DNA of 64,000 nt from JABMMZ01 sp964505065 (GTDB lineage: Bacteria > Bacteroidota > Bacteroidia > NS11-12g > UBA955): positions 6,713 through 70,712 of the forward strand of contig CAZDGF010000006.1 of the NCBI GenBank assembly GCA_964505065.1, in the 5' to 3' direction. Position numbers and translations under genes: made by a program. Under the pieces are notes generated by a model. That model was given only the letters and a program-made list of their open reading frames with translations. It did not search any database and was not told where the DNA came from. Shown here piece by piece: positions 16,938-24,852 of the stretch. Within the stretch, counting starts at the first letter, position 1; each line of letters begins with the position of its first letter.

Positions 16938-17889
16938 AGCCAAAAAAATTAATTATTTGTTCAGCCATTTCATCGCCAATGCGTTTTTGAGCTTCTGCTG
17001 TGCTTGCACCTATATGTGGTGAAAGCGACACATTGCGCAATTTTAAAATATCACCATTTACGGGTGGTTCTTTTTCAAAAACATCTGTACCTGCATAGGC
17101 TAAATGTCCGCTGTTGAGGGCTTCTATCAAATCGGCTTCGCATACCACACCCCCACGTGCGCAGTTTATCAAACCTGCACCTTTTTTCATCATTGCTAAT
17201 TCTGTTTTAGCTATTACATAACCTTGCCCACCTGGAATATGTAAAGTAACAAAATCTGCTTGTTTCAATACTTCTTCTTTACTTATGGTTTTTATTGTTT
17301 TTGAAATTGTAGGAATAGCAGCTTTAGGATGAAAAGTAATTTCAACAGTTCCTTCGCTCATCATTGGGTCGTAGGCAATTACATTCATACCCAAGCCGTA
17401 AGCCATACGGGCGGTTTCTCTGCCTATTCTGCCAAAACCCAATATGCCTAAAGTTTTTCCTTTAAGCTCTACACCTGCCGAGGCTACTTTTTTCAATTCA
17501 TTGAATTGCGAAATACCATTTTCAGGCATTTCTCTGTTGGTGTATTGCAGCAATCTGCAAATAGAAAACAAATGTGCAAATACCAATTCGGCAACACTTG
17601 TGCTACTTGCTGCTGGCGTGTTTACAACGGCTACACCTTTTTCTTTGGCATAGGTTGTATCAATATTATCGAGCCCTACGCCTGCTCTGCCTACCAATTT
17701 TAAATTTGTGGCTGCATCAAAAATTTCTTTGGTTACCTTGGTAGCACTGCGCACCAAAAGCACATCAAATTCATTTATTCTTGAAGCTAATTCCTCTTGA
17801 GCTATTTTTTGCGTTTGAATGCTAAAGCCTTTGGCTTCTAAAGCTATTTTTGCGCTTTCGTCTATGCCATCATTTGCTAATATTTTCAT
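16936..17889 (-). CDS. serA: D-3-phosphoglycerate dehydrogenase
   Basis: A 317-residue D-isomer-specific 2-hydroxyacid dehydrogenase. The catalytic-domain segment VRSATKVT, the cofactor motif GKTLGILGFGRIGRE, the Arg in LINCARGGVVCE, the Glu in EKEPP and the His in LSPHIGASTAEAQ are all present. It oxidises 3-phosphoglycerate to 3-phosphohydroxypyruvate, the first step of serine synthesis. This is the short form without the C-terminal ACT regulatory domain, so serine feedback by that route is not expected. It follows serC on the minus strand with a 175-bp repeat-filled gap and precedes the DUF1015 gene. Confidence 0.94.
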   Translation of the reverse strand: MKILANDGIDESAKIALEAKGFSIQTQKIAQEELASRINEFDVLLVRSATKVTKEIFDAATNLKLVGRAGVGLDNIDTTYAKEKGVAVVNTPAASSTSVAELVFAHLFSICRLLQYTNREMPENGISQFNELKKVASAGVELKGKTLGILGFGRIGRETARMAYGLGMNVIAYDPMMSEGTVEITFHPKAAIPTISKTIKTISKEEVLKQADFVTLHIPGGQGYVIAKTELAMMKKGAGLINCARGGVVCEADLIEALNSGHLAYAGTDVFEKEPPVNGDILKLRNVSLSPHIGASTAEAQKRIGDEMAEQIINFFG

Positions 17890-18062
17890 TGGTGTTTGGT
17901 GTTATGGGGTTTGGGAGTTATGGGGTTTGGAGTTTTGGTGTTTTGGAGGGAGAGGTTAAGGTATTGTGAAGTTATGGAGTTTAAAATCGTTTTTTCAAAA
18001 CTTCAGTCATCATAACTTCGGTCTTCAATTCTTCTGTCTTCAAAACCCCAGTCTTCAAAAAA
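17890..18062. repeat. G-rich tract plus four 15-bp degenerate tandem repeats
   Basis: 17891-17955 of the plus strand is strongly G/T-biased with GGGG, GGG and GGGG runs separated by short T-rich loops (17906-17925). Positions 18001-18060 are four consecutive 15-mers ending in TC(A/T)TCA plus two bases, best seen in CTTCGGTCTTCAATT, CTTCTGTCTTCAAAA and CCCCAGTCTTCAAAA. GAAGTTATG (17968-17976) and CATAACTTC (18011-18019) form a perfect 9-bp inverted repeat between the two halves. It separates serC from serA and is not coding. Confidence 0.75.
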
Positions 18063-18064
18063 GT

Positions 18065-19147
18065 TTATGCATTAAAATTCCTCATCACATCTACCAATAC
18101 TTGCACACTCTCTAAAGGCAAAGCGTTGTACATACTGGCTCTATAACCACCTACCGAACGATGCCCAACTATGCCAGAAATACCAGCGGCTTTCCAAGCG
18201 GCATCAAATTTAGGGGCAAGGCTTTCATCATTCAGCAAGAAACAAGCATTCATTTGCGAGCGGTCTTCTATTGCCACAGTGCCTTTAAACAATGGATTAT
18301 TATCCACTTCGCTATACAATAAATTGGCTCTATCGGCAGCACGTTTTTGCATACCATCTACTCCTCCATTCTTTTTTACCCATTTAAGGTTTTGCAACAT
18401 GCTAAATATTGGAAATACTGGCGGTGTATTAAACATCGTTTCCGATTTTATATGCAATTGGTAATCCATCATACTTGGAATAGCGCGGTTTACTTTACCT
18501 AAAATATCTTTTTTAACAATTACAACCGTAACGCCAGCAGGACCCATATTTTTTTGCGCTCCTGCATATATTAATCCAAATTTAGAAACATCTACTTGGC
18601 GGCTCAATACATCCGAACTCATATCGCAAACCATAGGAATAGGCGAATTTGGAAAACTTTTCATTTGGCTACCATAAATGGTATTATTGCTTGTGCAATG
18701 AAAATAATCGGCATCTGTTGGTATGGCATAGTCTTTAGGAATATAACTAAAATTTTTATCTTCGCTGCTTGCTATTACCTCCACTGTGCCTAAATGTTTG
18801 GCTTCTTTTATAGCATTGGCTGCCCAAACGCCTGTTTTGGTATAAGCGCCTTTTTTTTCTAATAAATTATATGCCACCATTAAAAATTGGGTACTTGCAC
18901 CACCACCCAAAAACAAAATTTGATACCCTTCAGGAATATTCATTAGCTCTTTAATTGTAGCTTGGGTTTCTTCTACCACAGCTACAAACTCTTTGCTACG
19001 GTGCGAAACCTCTAAAACAGAAAGTGTAGTGCCTGCAAAATTTTGAATACCTGCAATAGATGCCTCTATTACCTCTGGTGCTAAAATAGAAGGACCAGCA
19101 GAAAAATTGTGTACTTTGCTCATATTAATTGAATTGGTTTGTGACAT
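18065..19147 (-). CDS. serC: phosphoserine aminotransferase
   Basis: A 360-residue class V PLP enzyme. Visible motifs are HNFSAGPS at the N-terminus, EVSHRSKEF, ILFLGGGASTQF (phosphate-binding Gly-Gly-Gly-Ala-Ser), CDMSSD (PLP Asp), YAGAQKNMGPAG with the Schiff-base Lys, and the C-terminal GHRSVGGYRASMYNAL. It transaminates 3-phosphohydroxypyruvate to phosphoserine with glutamate. Two ATG starts are possible; the second (MSKVHNFSAGPS, eight codons in) matches the usual family N-terminus better, so the first eight residues are uncertain. It is the first gene of the serC-serA-DUF1015-DUF3817 series. Confidence 0.95.
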   Translation of the reverse strand: MSQTNSINMSKVHNFSAGPSILAPEVIEASIAGIQNFAGTTLSVLEVSHRSKEFVAVVEETQATIKELMNIPEGYQILFLGGGASTQFLMVAYNLLEKKGAYTKTGVWAANAIKEAKHLGTVEVIASSEDKNFSYIPKDYAIPTDADYFHCTSNNTIYGSQMKSFPNSPIPMVCDMSSDVLSRQVDVSKFGLIYAGAQKNMGPAGVTVVIVKKDILGKVNRAIPSMMDYQLHIKSETMFNTPPVFPIFSMLQNLKWVKKNGGVDGMQKRAADRANLLYSEVDNNPLFKGTVAIEDRSQMNACFLLNDESLAPKFDAAWKAAGISGIVGHRSVGGYRASMYNALPLESVQVLVDVMRNFNA

Positions 19148-19166
19148 TTTATCTTTTTTTATGTTG

Positions 19167-19199
19167 CGAAAATAAACTAATATTGAAACAGAATTGCAA
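19167..19199 (-). promoter_or_regulatory. candidate serC promoter
   Basis: On the minus strand, TTG (19197-19199) is separated by 22 bases from TATTTTCG (19167-19174), one mismatch from TAnnTTTG. It lies 20 bases before the serC ATG, in the short gap shared with the divergent plus-strand gene. Confidence 0.4.
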
Positions 19200-19204
19200 C
19201 CAAG

Positions 19205-19723
19205 ATGAAAAAGATTTTGATATTGTTTATATTTTTTTGCACACTACCGCAAATAAAGGCTCAATTTGAAATGGATATTACCAAAGAAGAGCTTAAAGAA
19301 AAAAAGTTTAAAGAACGCTTAATATTCAATATTGGCGGAGGCATGACGTTTGGAACAGTAACAAATATAAACCTACAACCACAAATTGGTTATAGAATTA
19401 CACCAAGACTTACGGCTGGAGTAGGAGCCAATTACCAATATTTTAAAGACAACCGTTTTGGAGCCTCGCCAATTCAAATATTTGGGGGCAATAGCTTTGT
19501 AAGAATGAATGTAACCCAGCAGTTTTTTCTTCAAACGGAATACCAAGTATTAAATTATGATTTTAACACCATAGAGCGCACTTGGAACGATTATTTAATG
19601 GTGGGTGGTGGCTTTTCGCCTGGCAGAGGCTTATTTATATCTGGTTTTTATTTGCTAAAATACCCTGCCAATAATAATATCTATGTGCAACCTTATGTGT
19701 TAAGGGTTGGGGTAGGGTTTTAG
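19205..19723 (+). CDS. small outer-membrane beta-barrel protein
   Basis: The 172 residues start with a signal peptide (MKKILILFIFFCTLPQIKAQ). The mature part alternates amphipathic strands with turns (FNIGGGMTFGTV, PQIGYRITPRLTAGVGANYQY, QQFFLQTEYQVLNYDF, LFISGFYLLKY) and ends in the aromatic C-terminal strand YVQPYVLRVGVGF expected of an outer-membrane barrel. Eight short strands would fit. No specific family or ligand is recognised. It is divergent from serC and converges with the toxin gene with only 5 bases between stops. Confidence 0.7.
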   Translation: MKKILILFIFFCTLPQIKAQFEMDITKEELKEKKFKERLIFNIGGGMTFGTVTNINLQPQIGYRITPRLTAGVGANYQYFKDNRFGASPIQIFGGNSFVRMNVTQQFFLQTEYQVLNYDFNTIERTWNDYLMVGGGFSPGRGLFISGFYLLKYPANNNIYVQPYVLRVGVGF

Positions 19724-19728
19724 GTCAA

Positions 19729-20031
19729 TTATAGTTTAATTTTATTTGGATTTTGTCTATTTGAGAAAAAAGATAAAATTTCTACTTGATTACCAACAAC
19801 TCTATAATATATGGTGTTTAAAGACATTACTACTACCCTTCTGACATCTTTTTTAGTGTAGCTTAATGGAAAAATTAAAGGATTAATGGATAATAGAAAA
19901 ATTGTTTTTTCTATATTTTCCGATAAATTTTTCAATTCTTTTCTTGTCCAATTAGTCTCTATATAATGAAAGGTATTTTCTAATTCAGTCAACGCATTTT
20001 CTGTCCATAAAATATTATAACCATTTGCCAT
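19729..20031 (-). CDS. RelE/ParE-family toxin
   Basis: This 100-residue protein has the ParE/RelE layout: ILWTENALTELENTFHYIE at the N-terminus (helix with the usual Ala-x-x-Asp/Glu-Leu pattern), INPLIFPLSY, DVRRVVV with the conserved Arg residues, and the final strand VEILSFFSNRQNPNKI. Members cut ribosome-bound mRNA (RelE) or poison gyrase (ParE); which applies here cannot be told. Its ATG lies inside the end of the upstream antitoxin gene with a 17-base overlap, the standard antitoxin-first arrangement. Confidence 0.88.
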   Translation of the reverse strand: MANGYNILWTENALTELENTFHYIETNWTRKELKNLSENIEKTIFLLSINPLIFPLSYTKKDVRRVVVMSLNTIYYRVVGNQVEILSFFSNRQNPNKIKL

Positions 20032-20254
20032 ATATTTTTTTTGCTTTAGCGTGTGGCTTTAATTTTTCTTGTTCGGCATCTTTCAAACCATTGTTTATAG
20101 ATTGTTTTTCTTCTTTATCAATCGTATTCCACCAATCTTCCTTTTCCTTATTTCTTAATTCAATTAGTTTTTCTATTGTTTCTTTATTTTCGATAGCAGA
20201 TAACCATTGAATTAATTCCAATTTTTGATTAATTATATTTTGTTTAATTTTCAT
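20015..20254 (-). CDS. antitoxin of the ParE-type pair
   Basis: A 79-residue, highly charged, helical protein (KEKEDWWNTIDKEEKQSIN) immediately upstream of and overlapping the toxin gene. It resembles the short addiction-module antitoxins paired with ParE-like toxins, in which the C-terminal half wraps the toxin. No clear DNA-binding domain is visible, so autoregulation may depend on the N-terminal helix. Identification rests mainly on size, composition and position. Confidence 0.75.
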   Translation of the reverse strand: MKIKQNIINQKLELIQWLSAIENKETIEKLIELRNKEKEDWWNTIDKEEKQSINNGLKDAEQEKLKPHAKAKKIYGKWL

Positions 20255-20274
20255 TTTTCTATAAAATTAATAGT

Positions 20275-20282
20275 CAAAGGTA
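20275..20282 (-). promoter_or_regulatory. -7 element of the toxin-antitoxin operon
   Basis: On the minus strand this is TACCTTTG, an exact TAnnTTTG match 20 bases before the antitoxin ATG. A minus-strand TTTG at 20305-20308 is 22 bases upstream. Confidence 0.5.
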
Positions 20283-20390
20283 ATAAAATTATTCTGTTTT
20301 GCTTCAAAAAACAATCTTTGCTTCCTTATTCCTTTTCAGTCATAAGAATATTTGAGTGAGCATAAATTCCCTAAATTCCTAAAATTTCCT

Positions 20391-20398
20391 TACCTTTG
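20391..20398 (+). promoter_or_regulatory. -7 element of the DEAD-box helicase gene
   Basis: TACCTTTG is an exact TAnnTTTG match followed by GCACC. Transcription would start near 20405, giving an unusually long leader of about 135 bases before the helicase ATG. Confidence 0.5.
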
Positions 20399-20487
20399 CA
20401 CCAGTTCATTCAATTTGCGGCATTCTAAGCCTTTTGGTAAAATTTTCAAAAAATTAAATTTGGTGTTTTATTCTCTTGTTTCTAATG

Positions 20488-20506
20488 ATAAAGCCTTGCG
20501 CTTTAT
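20488..20506 (+). other. hairpin in the helicase 5' leader
   Basis: ATAAAGC (20488-20494) pairs with GCTTTAT (20500-20506) around a CTTGC loop, about 35 bases before the start codon. Long structured leaders are common for cold-inducible DEAD-box helicase mRNAs; a regulatory role here is inferred. Confidence 0.4.
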
Positions 20507-20540
20507 TACCGCACTTGCACTATTTTAATTTTAAAAAAAC

Positions 20541-21797
20541 ATGTTATTTACAGACTTAGGCATTATTCAGCCCATTTTAAATGCGCTTTCAGACGAAGGC
20601 TACACCAAACCAACGCCTATACAACAACAGGCAATCCCCCACATTTTAAAACAAACAGATGTACTTGGCTGCGCCCAAACAGGCACTGGCAAAACAGCGG
20701 CTTTTGCTATTCCCATTCTTCAATTATTAAGCAAACATACGCCACCACAAAGCGGCAAACGTCCTATTCGTGTGCTAATACTAACACCTACCAGAGAACT
20801 GGCTATTCAAATACAGGATAGCTTTAAGGCTTATGGTAAAAATTTGCATTTAAAACATTTGGTAATATTTGGCGGTGTGGGTCAAAATCCGCAAGTAGAT
20901 GCCCTAAAACGTGGCATAGATATATTGGTAGCTACCCCAGGAAGATTATTAGATTTAATGAACCAAGGTTTTATTCAACTCAACCAATTAGAAATATTTA
21001 TTTTAGATGAGGCAGATAGAATGCTAGACATGGGTTTTGTACATGACGTAAAACGCATTATTACCAAAATTCCTGCAAAAAGACAAACTTTGTTCTTTTC
21101 AGCTACTATGCCTAATGAAATAAAAGCATTGGCAAATAGTATTTTACACAATCCTGTAAAGGTAGAGGTAGCGCCTGTTTCAAGCACAGCCGATACTATT
21201 CAGCAATCATTGTTTTATGTAGAAAAAGAAAATAAAAAAGCATTGCTCAATCATATTTTAAAAGATAAGAGCATAGAAACAGCTTTGGTATTTACACGTA
21301 CCAAACATGGTGCAGATAAGGTAGTAAAACAACTTTTAGCCATTGGTATTACTGCACAGGCTATTCATGGCAATAAATCGCAAAATGCAAGGCAAAATGC
21401 TTTAACGAATTTCAAAAATAGAACAACACGCATATTGGTAGCTACCGATATTGCTGCTAGAGGAATAGATGTAGATGAACTTACACATGTTATTAATTAC
21501 GAATTACCCGAAGTGCCAGAAACTTACGTACATCGTATAGGCAGAACAGGTAGGGCTGGTAATAGCGGAATTTCATTTTCCTTTTGCGAAGCCGAAGAAA
21601 CAAGCGATTTAAGGGAAATACAGAAATTAATAGGCAAAAATATTCCTGTTAATAATGCGCATCCTTTTCATACAGAATTTAATGGGGTATTTAAACGTGC
21701 ACCAAAGCAACAGCAAGCTCGCCCACAACGCAATAACCATAAGCGTCCAAAGGCTCCACAAGGTAATAAACCGAATACCCCAAAAAGAAGGTATTAA
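20541..21797 (+). CDS. DEAD-box ATP-dependent RNA helicase, RhlE-like
   Basis: The 418-residue protein has all helicase motifs: the Q motif (YTKPTPIQQQAIP), motif I AQTGTGKT, Ia PTRELAIQ, Ib TPGRL, II DEAD, III SAT, IV/V VATDIAARGID and VI HRIGRTGRAG. After the two RecA-like domains comes a short basic tail rich in Gln, Arg, Asn, Lys and Pro (residues about 378-418), typical of RhlE-type enzymes that use the tail to hold RNA. It unwinds short RNA duplexes in ribosome assembly and cold adaptation. It is preceded by a long leader with its own promoter and hairpin. Confidence 0.93.
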   Translation: MLFTDLGIIQPILNALSDEGYTKPTPIQQQAIPHILKQTDVLGCAQTGTGKTAAFAIPILQLLSKHTPPQSGKRPIRVLILTPTRELAIQIQDSFKAYGKNLHLKHLVIFGGVGQNPQVDALKRGIDILVATPGRLLDLMNQGFIQLNQLEIFILDEADRMLDMGFVHDVKRIITKIPAKRQTLFFSATMPNEIKALANSILHNPVKVEVAPVSSTADTIQQSLFYVEKENKKALLNHILKDKSIETALVFTRTKHGADKVVKQLLAIGITAQAIHGNKSQNARQNALTNFKNRTTRILVATDIAARGIDVDELTHVINYELPEVPETYVHRIGRTGRAGNSGISFSFCEAEETSDLREIQKLIGKNIPVNNAHPFHTEFNGVFKRAPKQQQARPQRNNHKRPKAPQGNKPNTPKRRY

Positions 21798-21852
21798 AAA
21801 AAGAAATAAATTAATTTAAAAACCAATAGTTAATCTCATTGTTTATAATAGT

Positions 21853-22542
21853 GTGAAAAATTATTTAATAGTAGGTGCTTCTTCTGGCATTGGCAAACAA
21901 TTGGCTGAACAATTAGCCAAAGAAAACAATATTTATGGCACTTTTAATCAACATGAAATAAGTGCAGATAATATAAATTATCATTATTTAAATGTTTTAG
22001 AAAACGAGCACGATTTATCTTTTTTACCCGAAGTATTAGATGGCATTGCATATTGCCCAGGAGCTATAAATTTAAAACCATTTGCAAGAATAAAAAATGA
22101 AGATTTTATTGCCGATTATCAACTGCAGGTATTAGGTGCAGTAAAAATAATTCAACATTGTTTGCCAAAACTAAAACAAAGCCCAAACGCAAGTATTGTT
22201 TTATTTTCTACAATAGCTGTACAAATGGGTTTTAATTTTCACAGTTTGGTAGCTGCCTCAAAAGGCGCAATAGAGGGCTTAACAAAAGCTTTGGCTGCCG
22301 AGTTTGCACCCCATATTCGTGTAAATTGCATAGCTCCTTCAATTACCCATACCCCTTTAGCCGCCAACTTATTAAATACCCCTGAAAAAATAGAAGCTAA
22401 TGCCCAAAAACATCCATTAAAAAAAATAGGCAGCGTGCATGATATTGCCAATTTAGCCGAATTTTTGTTAAGTGAAAAATCTGCTTGGATAACAGGGCAA
22501 ATTATACATGCTGATGGCGGAATGGGTACATTAAAAGTTTAA
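21853..22542 (+). CDS. short-chain dehydrogenase/reductase-fold protein lacking the catalytic tyrosine
   Basis: The 229-residue protein has the SDR Rossmann fold with a TGxxxGxG-like IVGASSGIGKQLAEQL and a classical C-terminal half (IRVNCIAPSITHTP, WITGQIIHADGGMGTL). The active-site Ser survives in VLFSTIAV and Lys137 is in place, but the Tyr of YxxxK is Val133 (SLVAASKGAIEGL). I recall a Bacteroidota subfamily with the same replacement, so it is probably ancient rather than a local mutation; that needs an alignment. Dehydrogenase activity is doubtful. The start is GTG; the next gene begins 3 bases after the stop, so they form one unit with the TIGR03643 gene. Confidence 0.85.
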   Translation: MKNYLIVGASSGIGKQLAEQLAKENNIYGTFNQHEISADNINYHYLNVLENEHDLSFLPEVLDGIAYCPGAINLKPFARIKNEDFIADYQLQVLGAVKIIQHCLPKLKQSPNASIVLFSTIAVQMGFNFHSLVAASKGAIEGLTKALAAEFAPHIRVNCIAPSITHTPLAANLLNTPEKIEANAQKHPLKKIGSVHDIANLAEFLLSEKSAWITGQIIHADGGMGTLKV

Positions 22543-22545
22543 TAA

Positions 22546-22818
22546 ATGGTATTAACAGACCAAGAAATAGACCGTATTATAGAAATGGCTTGGGAAGATA
22601 GAACCCCTTTTGATGCCATAGAAAAACAATTTGGCTATGATGAATCTGCCACTATTGCGCTAATGCGCAAAGAAATGAAAAAAAGTAGTTTTTTAATGTG
22701 GCGAAAGCGTGTATCAGGGCGAACTACCAAGCATTTAAAGCTTAGGGAAAATGTAGAAGGCAGATTCAAATGCACAATGCAAAAAAGTATTAGCAACAAT
22801 AAGATTGCAAAAAGGTAG
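22546..22818 (+). CDS. TIGR03643/DUF2805 family protein
   Basis: A 90-residue basic protein with the family's fixed features: EIDRIIEMAWEDRTPFDAIE, an FGYDESATIALMRKEMK helix, SFLMWRKRVSGRTTKH. The helix-turn-helix-like first half and Arg/Lys-rich second half suggest nucleic-acid binding, but no function is established. It follows the SDR-fold gene by 3 bases, an arrangement that implies a shared task. Confidence 0.9.
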   Translation: MVLTDQEIDRIIEMAWEDRTPFDAIEKQFGYDESATIALMRKEMKKSSFLMWRKRVSGRTTKHLKLRENVEGRFKCTMQKSISNNKIAKR

Positions 22819-22854
22819 TATTTTATTTTTAAATTTTAGTATTTATTTGCCCTT

Positions 22855-23496
22855 ATGTTTCAAATCAAAACTTTTACGTTTAATCCTTTTCAAGTAAACA
22901 CTTATTTGCTCTACAATCAAAATAAAGATGCCATAATTATAGACCCTGGTATGTTTAACGCCACAGAGCAAAAAGAATTTTCAGATTTTATTTCTCAAAA
23001 TGAGCTAAAACCACGCTTTTTATTGAACACTCACTGTCATATAGACCATGTATTGGGCAATAAATATTGTGCTGAAACCTATCATTTACCACTACAAATG
23101 CATGAGGCAGATTTATTAACACTTCAATTTGCCAAAACAGCGGCTATACTCTACAATATTCCTTACGATGAATCTCCTATGCCAAGTTTTTTTTTAAAAG
23201 AAAATGAAACTATTGCATTGGGTAGCGATTGTTTAGATATTTTATTTACCCCAGGTCATAGCGCGGGCAGCGTTAGTTTTTATAGTAAAGCGCAGCATTT
23301 TTTAATAGGTGGCGATGTATTGTTTTACCAAAGTATTGGCAGAACAGATTTACCAAGCGGAAATTATGAAACACTTATTCAAAGTATAAGATTAAAACTG
23401 TTCATTTTGCCCCATGAAACCAAGGTATATAGCGGACACGGAGCAGTTACCAATATTGGACACGAAATAAATTTTAACCCATTTTTGAATGCATAA
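22855..23496 (+). CDS. MBL-fold hydrolase, glyoxalase II-like
   Basis: The 213-residue protein has the metallo-beta-lactamase-fold zinc motifs THCHIDHVLGN (HxHxDH), GHSAGSV, GGDVLF and the final His in SGHGAVT. It belongs to the short glyoxalase II-like group that lacks the C-terminal thiolester-specific extension, so the substrate is open (hydroxyacyl-thioesters, or others). It sits 36 bases behind the TIGR03643 gene and ends at a strong terminator. Cytoplasmic; no signal peptide. Confidence 0.88.
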   Translation: MFQIKTFTFNPFQVNTYLLYNQNKDAIIIDPGMFNATEQKEFSDFISQNELKPRFLLNTHCHIDHVLGNKYCAETYHLPLQMHEADLLTLQFAKTAAILYNIPYDESPMPSFFLKENETIALGSDCLDILFTPGHSAGSVSFYSKAQHFLIGGDVLFYQSIGRTDLPSGNYETLIQSIRLKLFILPHETKVYSGHGAVTNIGHEINFNPFLNA

Positions 23497-23520
23497 AAAA
23501 AGCCCAATTGGGCTTTTTTT
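23495..23520. terminator. bidirectional terminator between MBL gene and porV
   Basis: A perfect palindrome: seven A, GCCC, AATT, GGGC, seven T. It would terminate the plus-strand MBL gene and the minus-strand porV transcript. Confidence 0.92.
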
Positions 23521-23532
23521 GGTAATTATTAA

Positions 23533-24783
23533 TTATTTAGTTTCGGATTCTGAAATTGGCTTATCGCCAAATGCTCCTATATTAAACAATAAGGTAAAAC
23601 GCAATTGGTCTTGCAATGGGTTTCTTTGAGTTAGGGGAACTAAATAAGCAGCATCTAAACCAAATACTTTGTATCTTAAACCAAAACCAAAAGTTAAATA
23701 TTGTCTACCGCCTTTTGTTTTTGGCTCGCGAAACATACCTGCTCTTACCATAAATTGTTTGGCATAAATATATTCTAATCCAATAGAATAATTTATTTCT
23801 TTCAATTCTTCCCTAAAACCTCCTGGTGCATCGCTAAAAGATTTTAATGCAGCTGTTACTGTTGGGTCATTGTTTTTTATTCTTTCAAAAACAGCTATAC
23901 CGTCTGCAACTGAATCATTGCCATTATATCCTTTAACAGGTATAAAGCCTGGTGTGGGCACAAGCAATTTGTTTAAATCTACCATACCTGTAATTGTATT
24001 GTATTGATCTATATCGTAAGTCCAAGCTGTACCTATTTTTAAGTTGGCAGGAATAAATTCTCTTGCTGTATTATCTGTATATGTAACTTTAGCTCCTAAA
24101 TTTTGAAGCGCAGCACCAAAGGTATAATTTATTGTTTTTCTTTCGCCTTTTACTTTGGTTTTAACTGTTCCTTGATAAAAACAGGATAAATCGCCAGCAC
24201 CGCTATTGGCTGCTTTTGGAGTAATGCCATTTATTGGTCGTGTACCTGCCAAATTTGAATGCATAAAACGCAATGTAACACCCAAAGCCCATTTTTTACT
24301 TAATTGGGTTGCATAAGAGCCATCTATAGCAAACTCACTTGGATTAAATACACCTAAAGGATTGCCCACATCGTCTGTAAAATTTATATCACCAAAACTA
24401 AAAAAGCGGAAAGAACCCCCAATAATTGAGCGTTTATTAACTCTGCCATAGCCTGCTAAATGATTGTATGAAATACCTGGCACCAATTTACGCAACCATG
24501 GTGCGTAAGATATAGAAACACCTGAATTTTCTTTTGAAAAAGCTAAAGAAGAGGCGTTCCAAAACAAAGAATTGGCATCGGGCGAGCTAGCAACTCCTGC
24601 ATCGCCAAGGGCTGCTCTGCGACTATCGGGCGAAATGGTTAAAAATGGTAATGCCGTTGTAATTACGTTTTGTTCTTTAGCAAATTCGCTTCTTTTTACT
24701 GTTTTTTGTGCATTAGTTTCTGCTGCTATTAAAGCAAGCATTGAAAGGCATATACCTTTAGTTGATTTTTTTAAGATAAACAT
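23533..24783 (-). CDS. porV: type IX secretion system outer-membrane protein PorV (LptO)
   Basis: The 416-residue protein has a signal peptide (to about residue 26, ending TNAQ) and a PorV-specific start to the mature chain, PFLTISPDSRRAALGDAGVA followed by SPDANSLFWN. The rest is a long-chain-fatty-acid-transporter-like beta barrel ending with a strand near LRFTLLFNIGAF. PorV is an outer-membrane shuttle that collects cargo from the SprA translocon and brings it to the PorU sortase. I start it at the ATG at 24783; a longer frame begins at a TTG 13 codons upstream. It lies directly downstream of porU (30 bp between the porU stop and the longer frame), and also has its own -7 element. Confidence 0.95.
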   Translation of the reverse strand: MFILKKSTKGICLSMLALIAAETNAQKTVKRSEFAKEQNVITTALPFLTISPDSRRAALGDAGVASSPDANSLFWNASSLAFSKENSGVSISYAPWLRKLVPGISYNHLAGYGRVNKRSIIGGSFRFFSFGDINFTDDVGNPLGVFNPSEFAIDGSYATQLSKKWALGVTLRFMHSNLAGTRPINGITPKAANSGAGDLSCFYQGTVKTKVKGERKTINYTFGAALQNLGAKVTYTDNTAREFIPANLKIGTAWTYDIDQYNTITGMVDLNKLLVPTPGFIPVKGYNGNDSVADGIAVFERIKNNDPTVTAALKSFSDAPGGFREELKEINYSIGLEYIYAKQFMVRAGMFREPKTKGGRQYLTFGFGLRYKVFGLDAAYLVPLTQRNPLQDQLRFTLLFNIGAFGDKPISESETK

Positions 24784-24827
24784 TAAACTTTTAATTTTTG
24801 AATTAAGTAAAATTCTATTCAATAGGG

Positions 24828-24835
24828 CAAATATA
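24828..24835 (-). promoter_or_regulatory. -7 element between porU and porV
   Basis: On the minus strand TATATTTG is an exact TAnnTTTG match, 44 bases before the porV ATG. It would let porV be expressed independently of porU; no convincing -33 element was seen. Confidence 0.45.
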
Positions 24836-24852
24836 TAGTTTTTTATATTATC

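Noticed and set aside
17906..17950. Canonical four-run G-quadruplex.
   Set aside because: Only three runs of three or more G are close together; the fourth is about 22 bases away, so I report only a G-rich tract.
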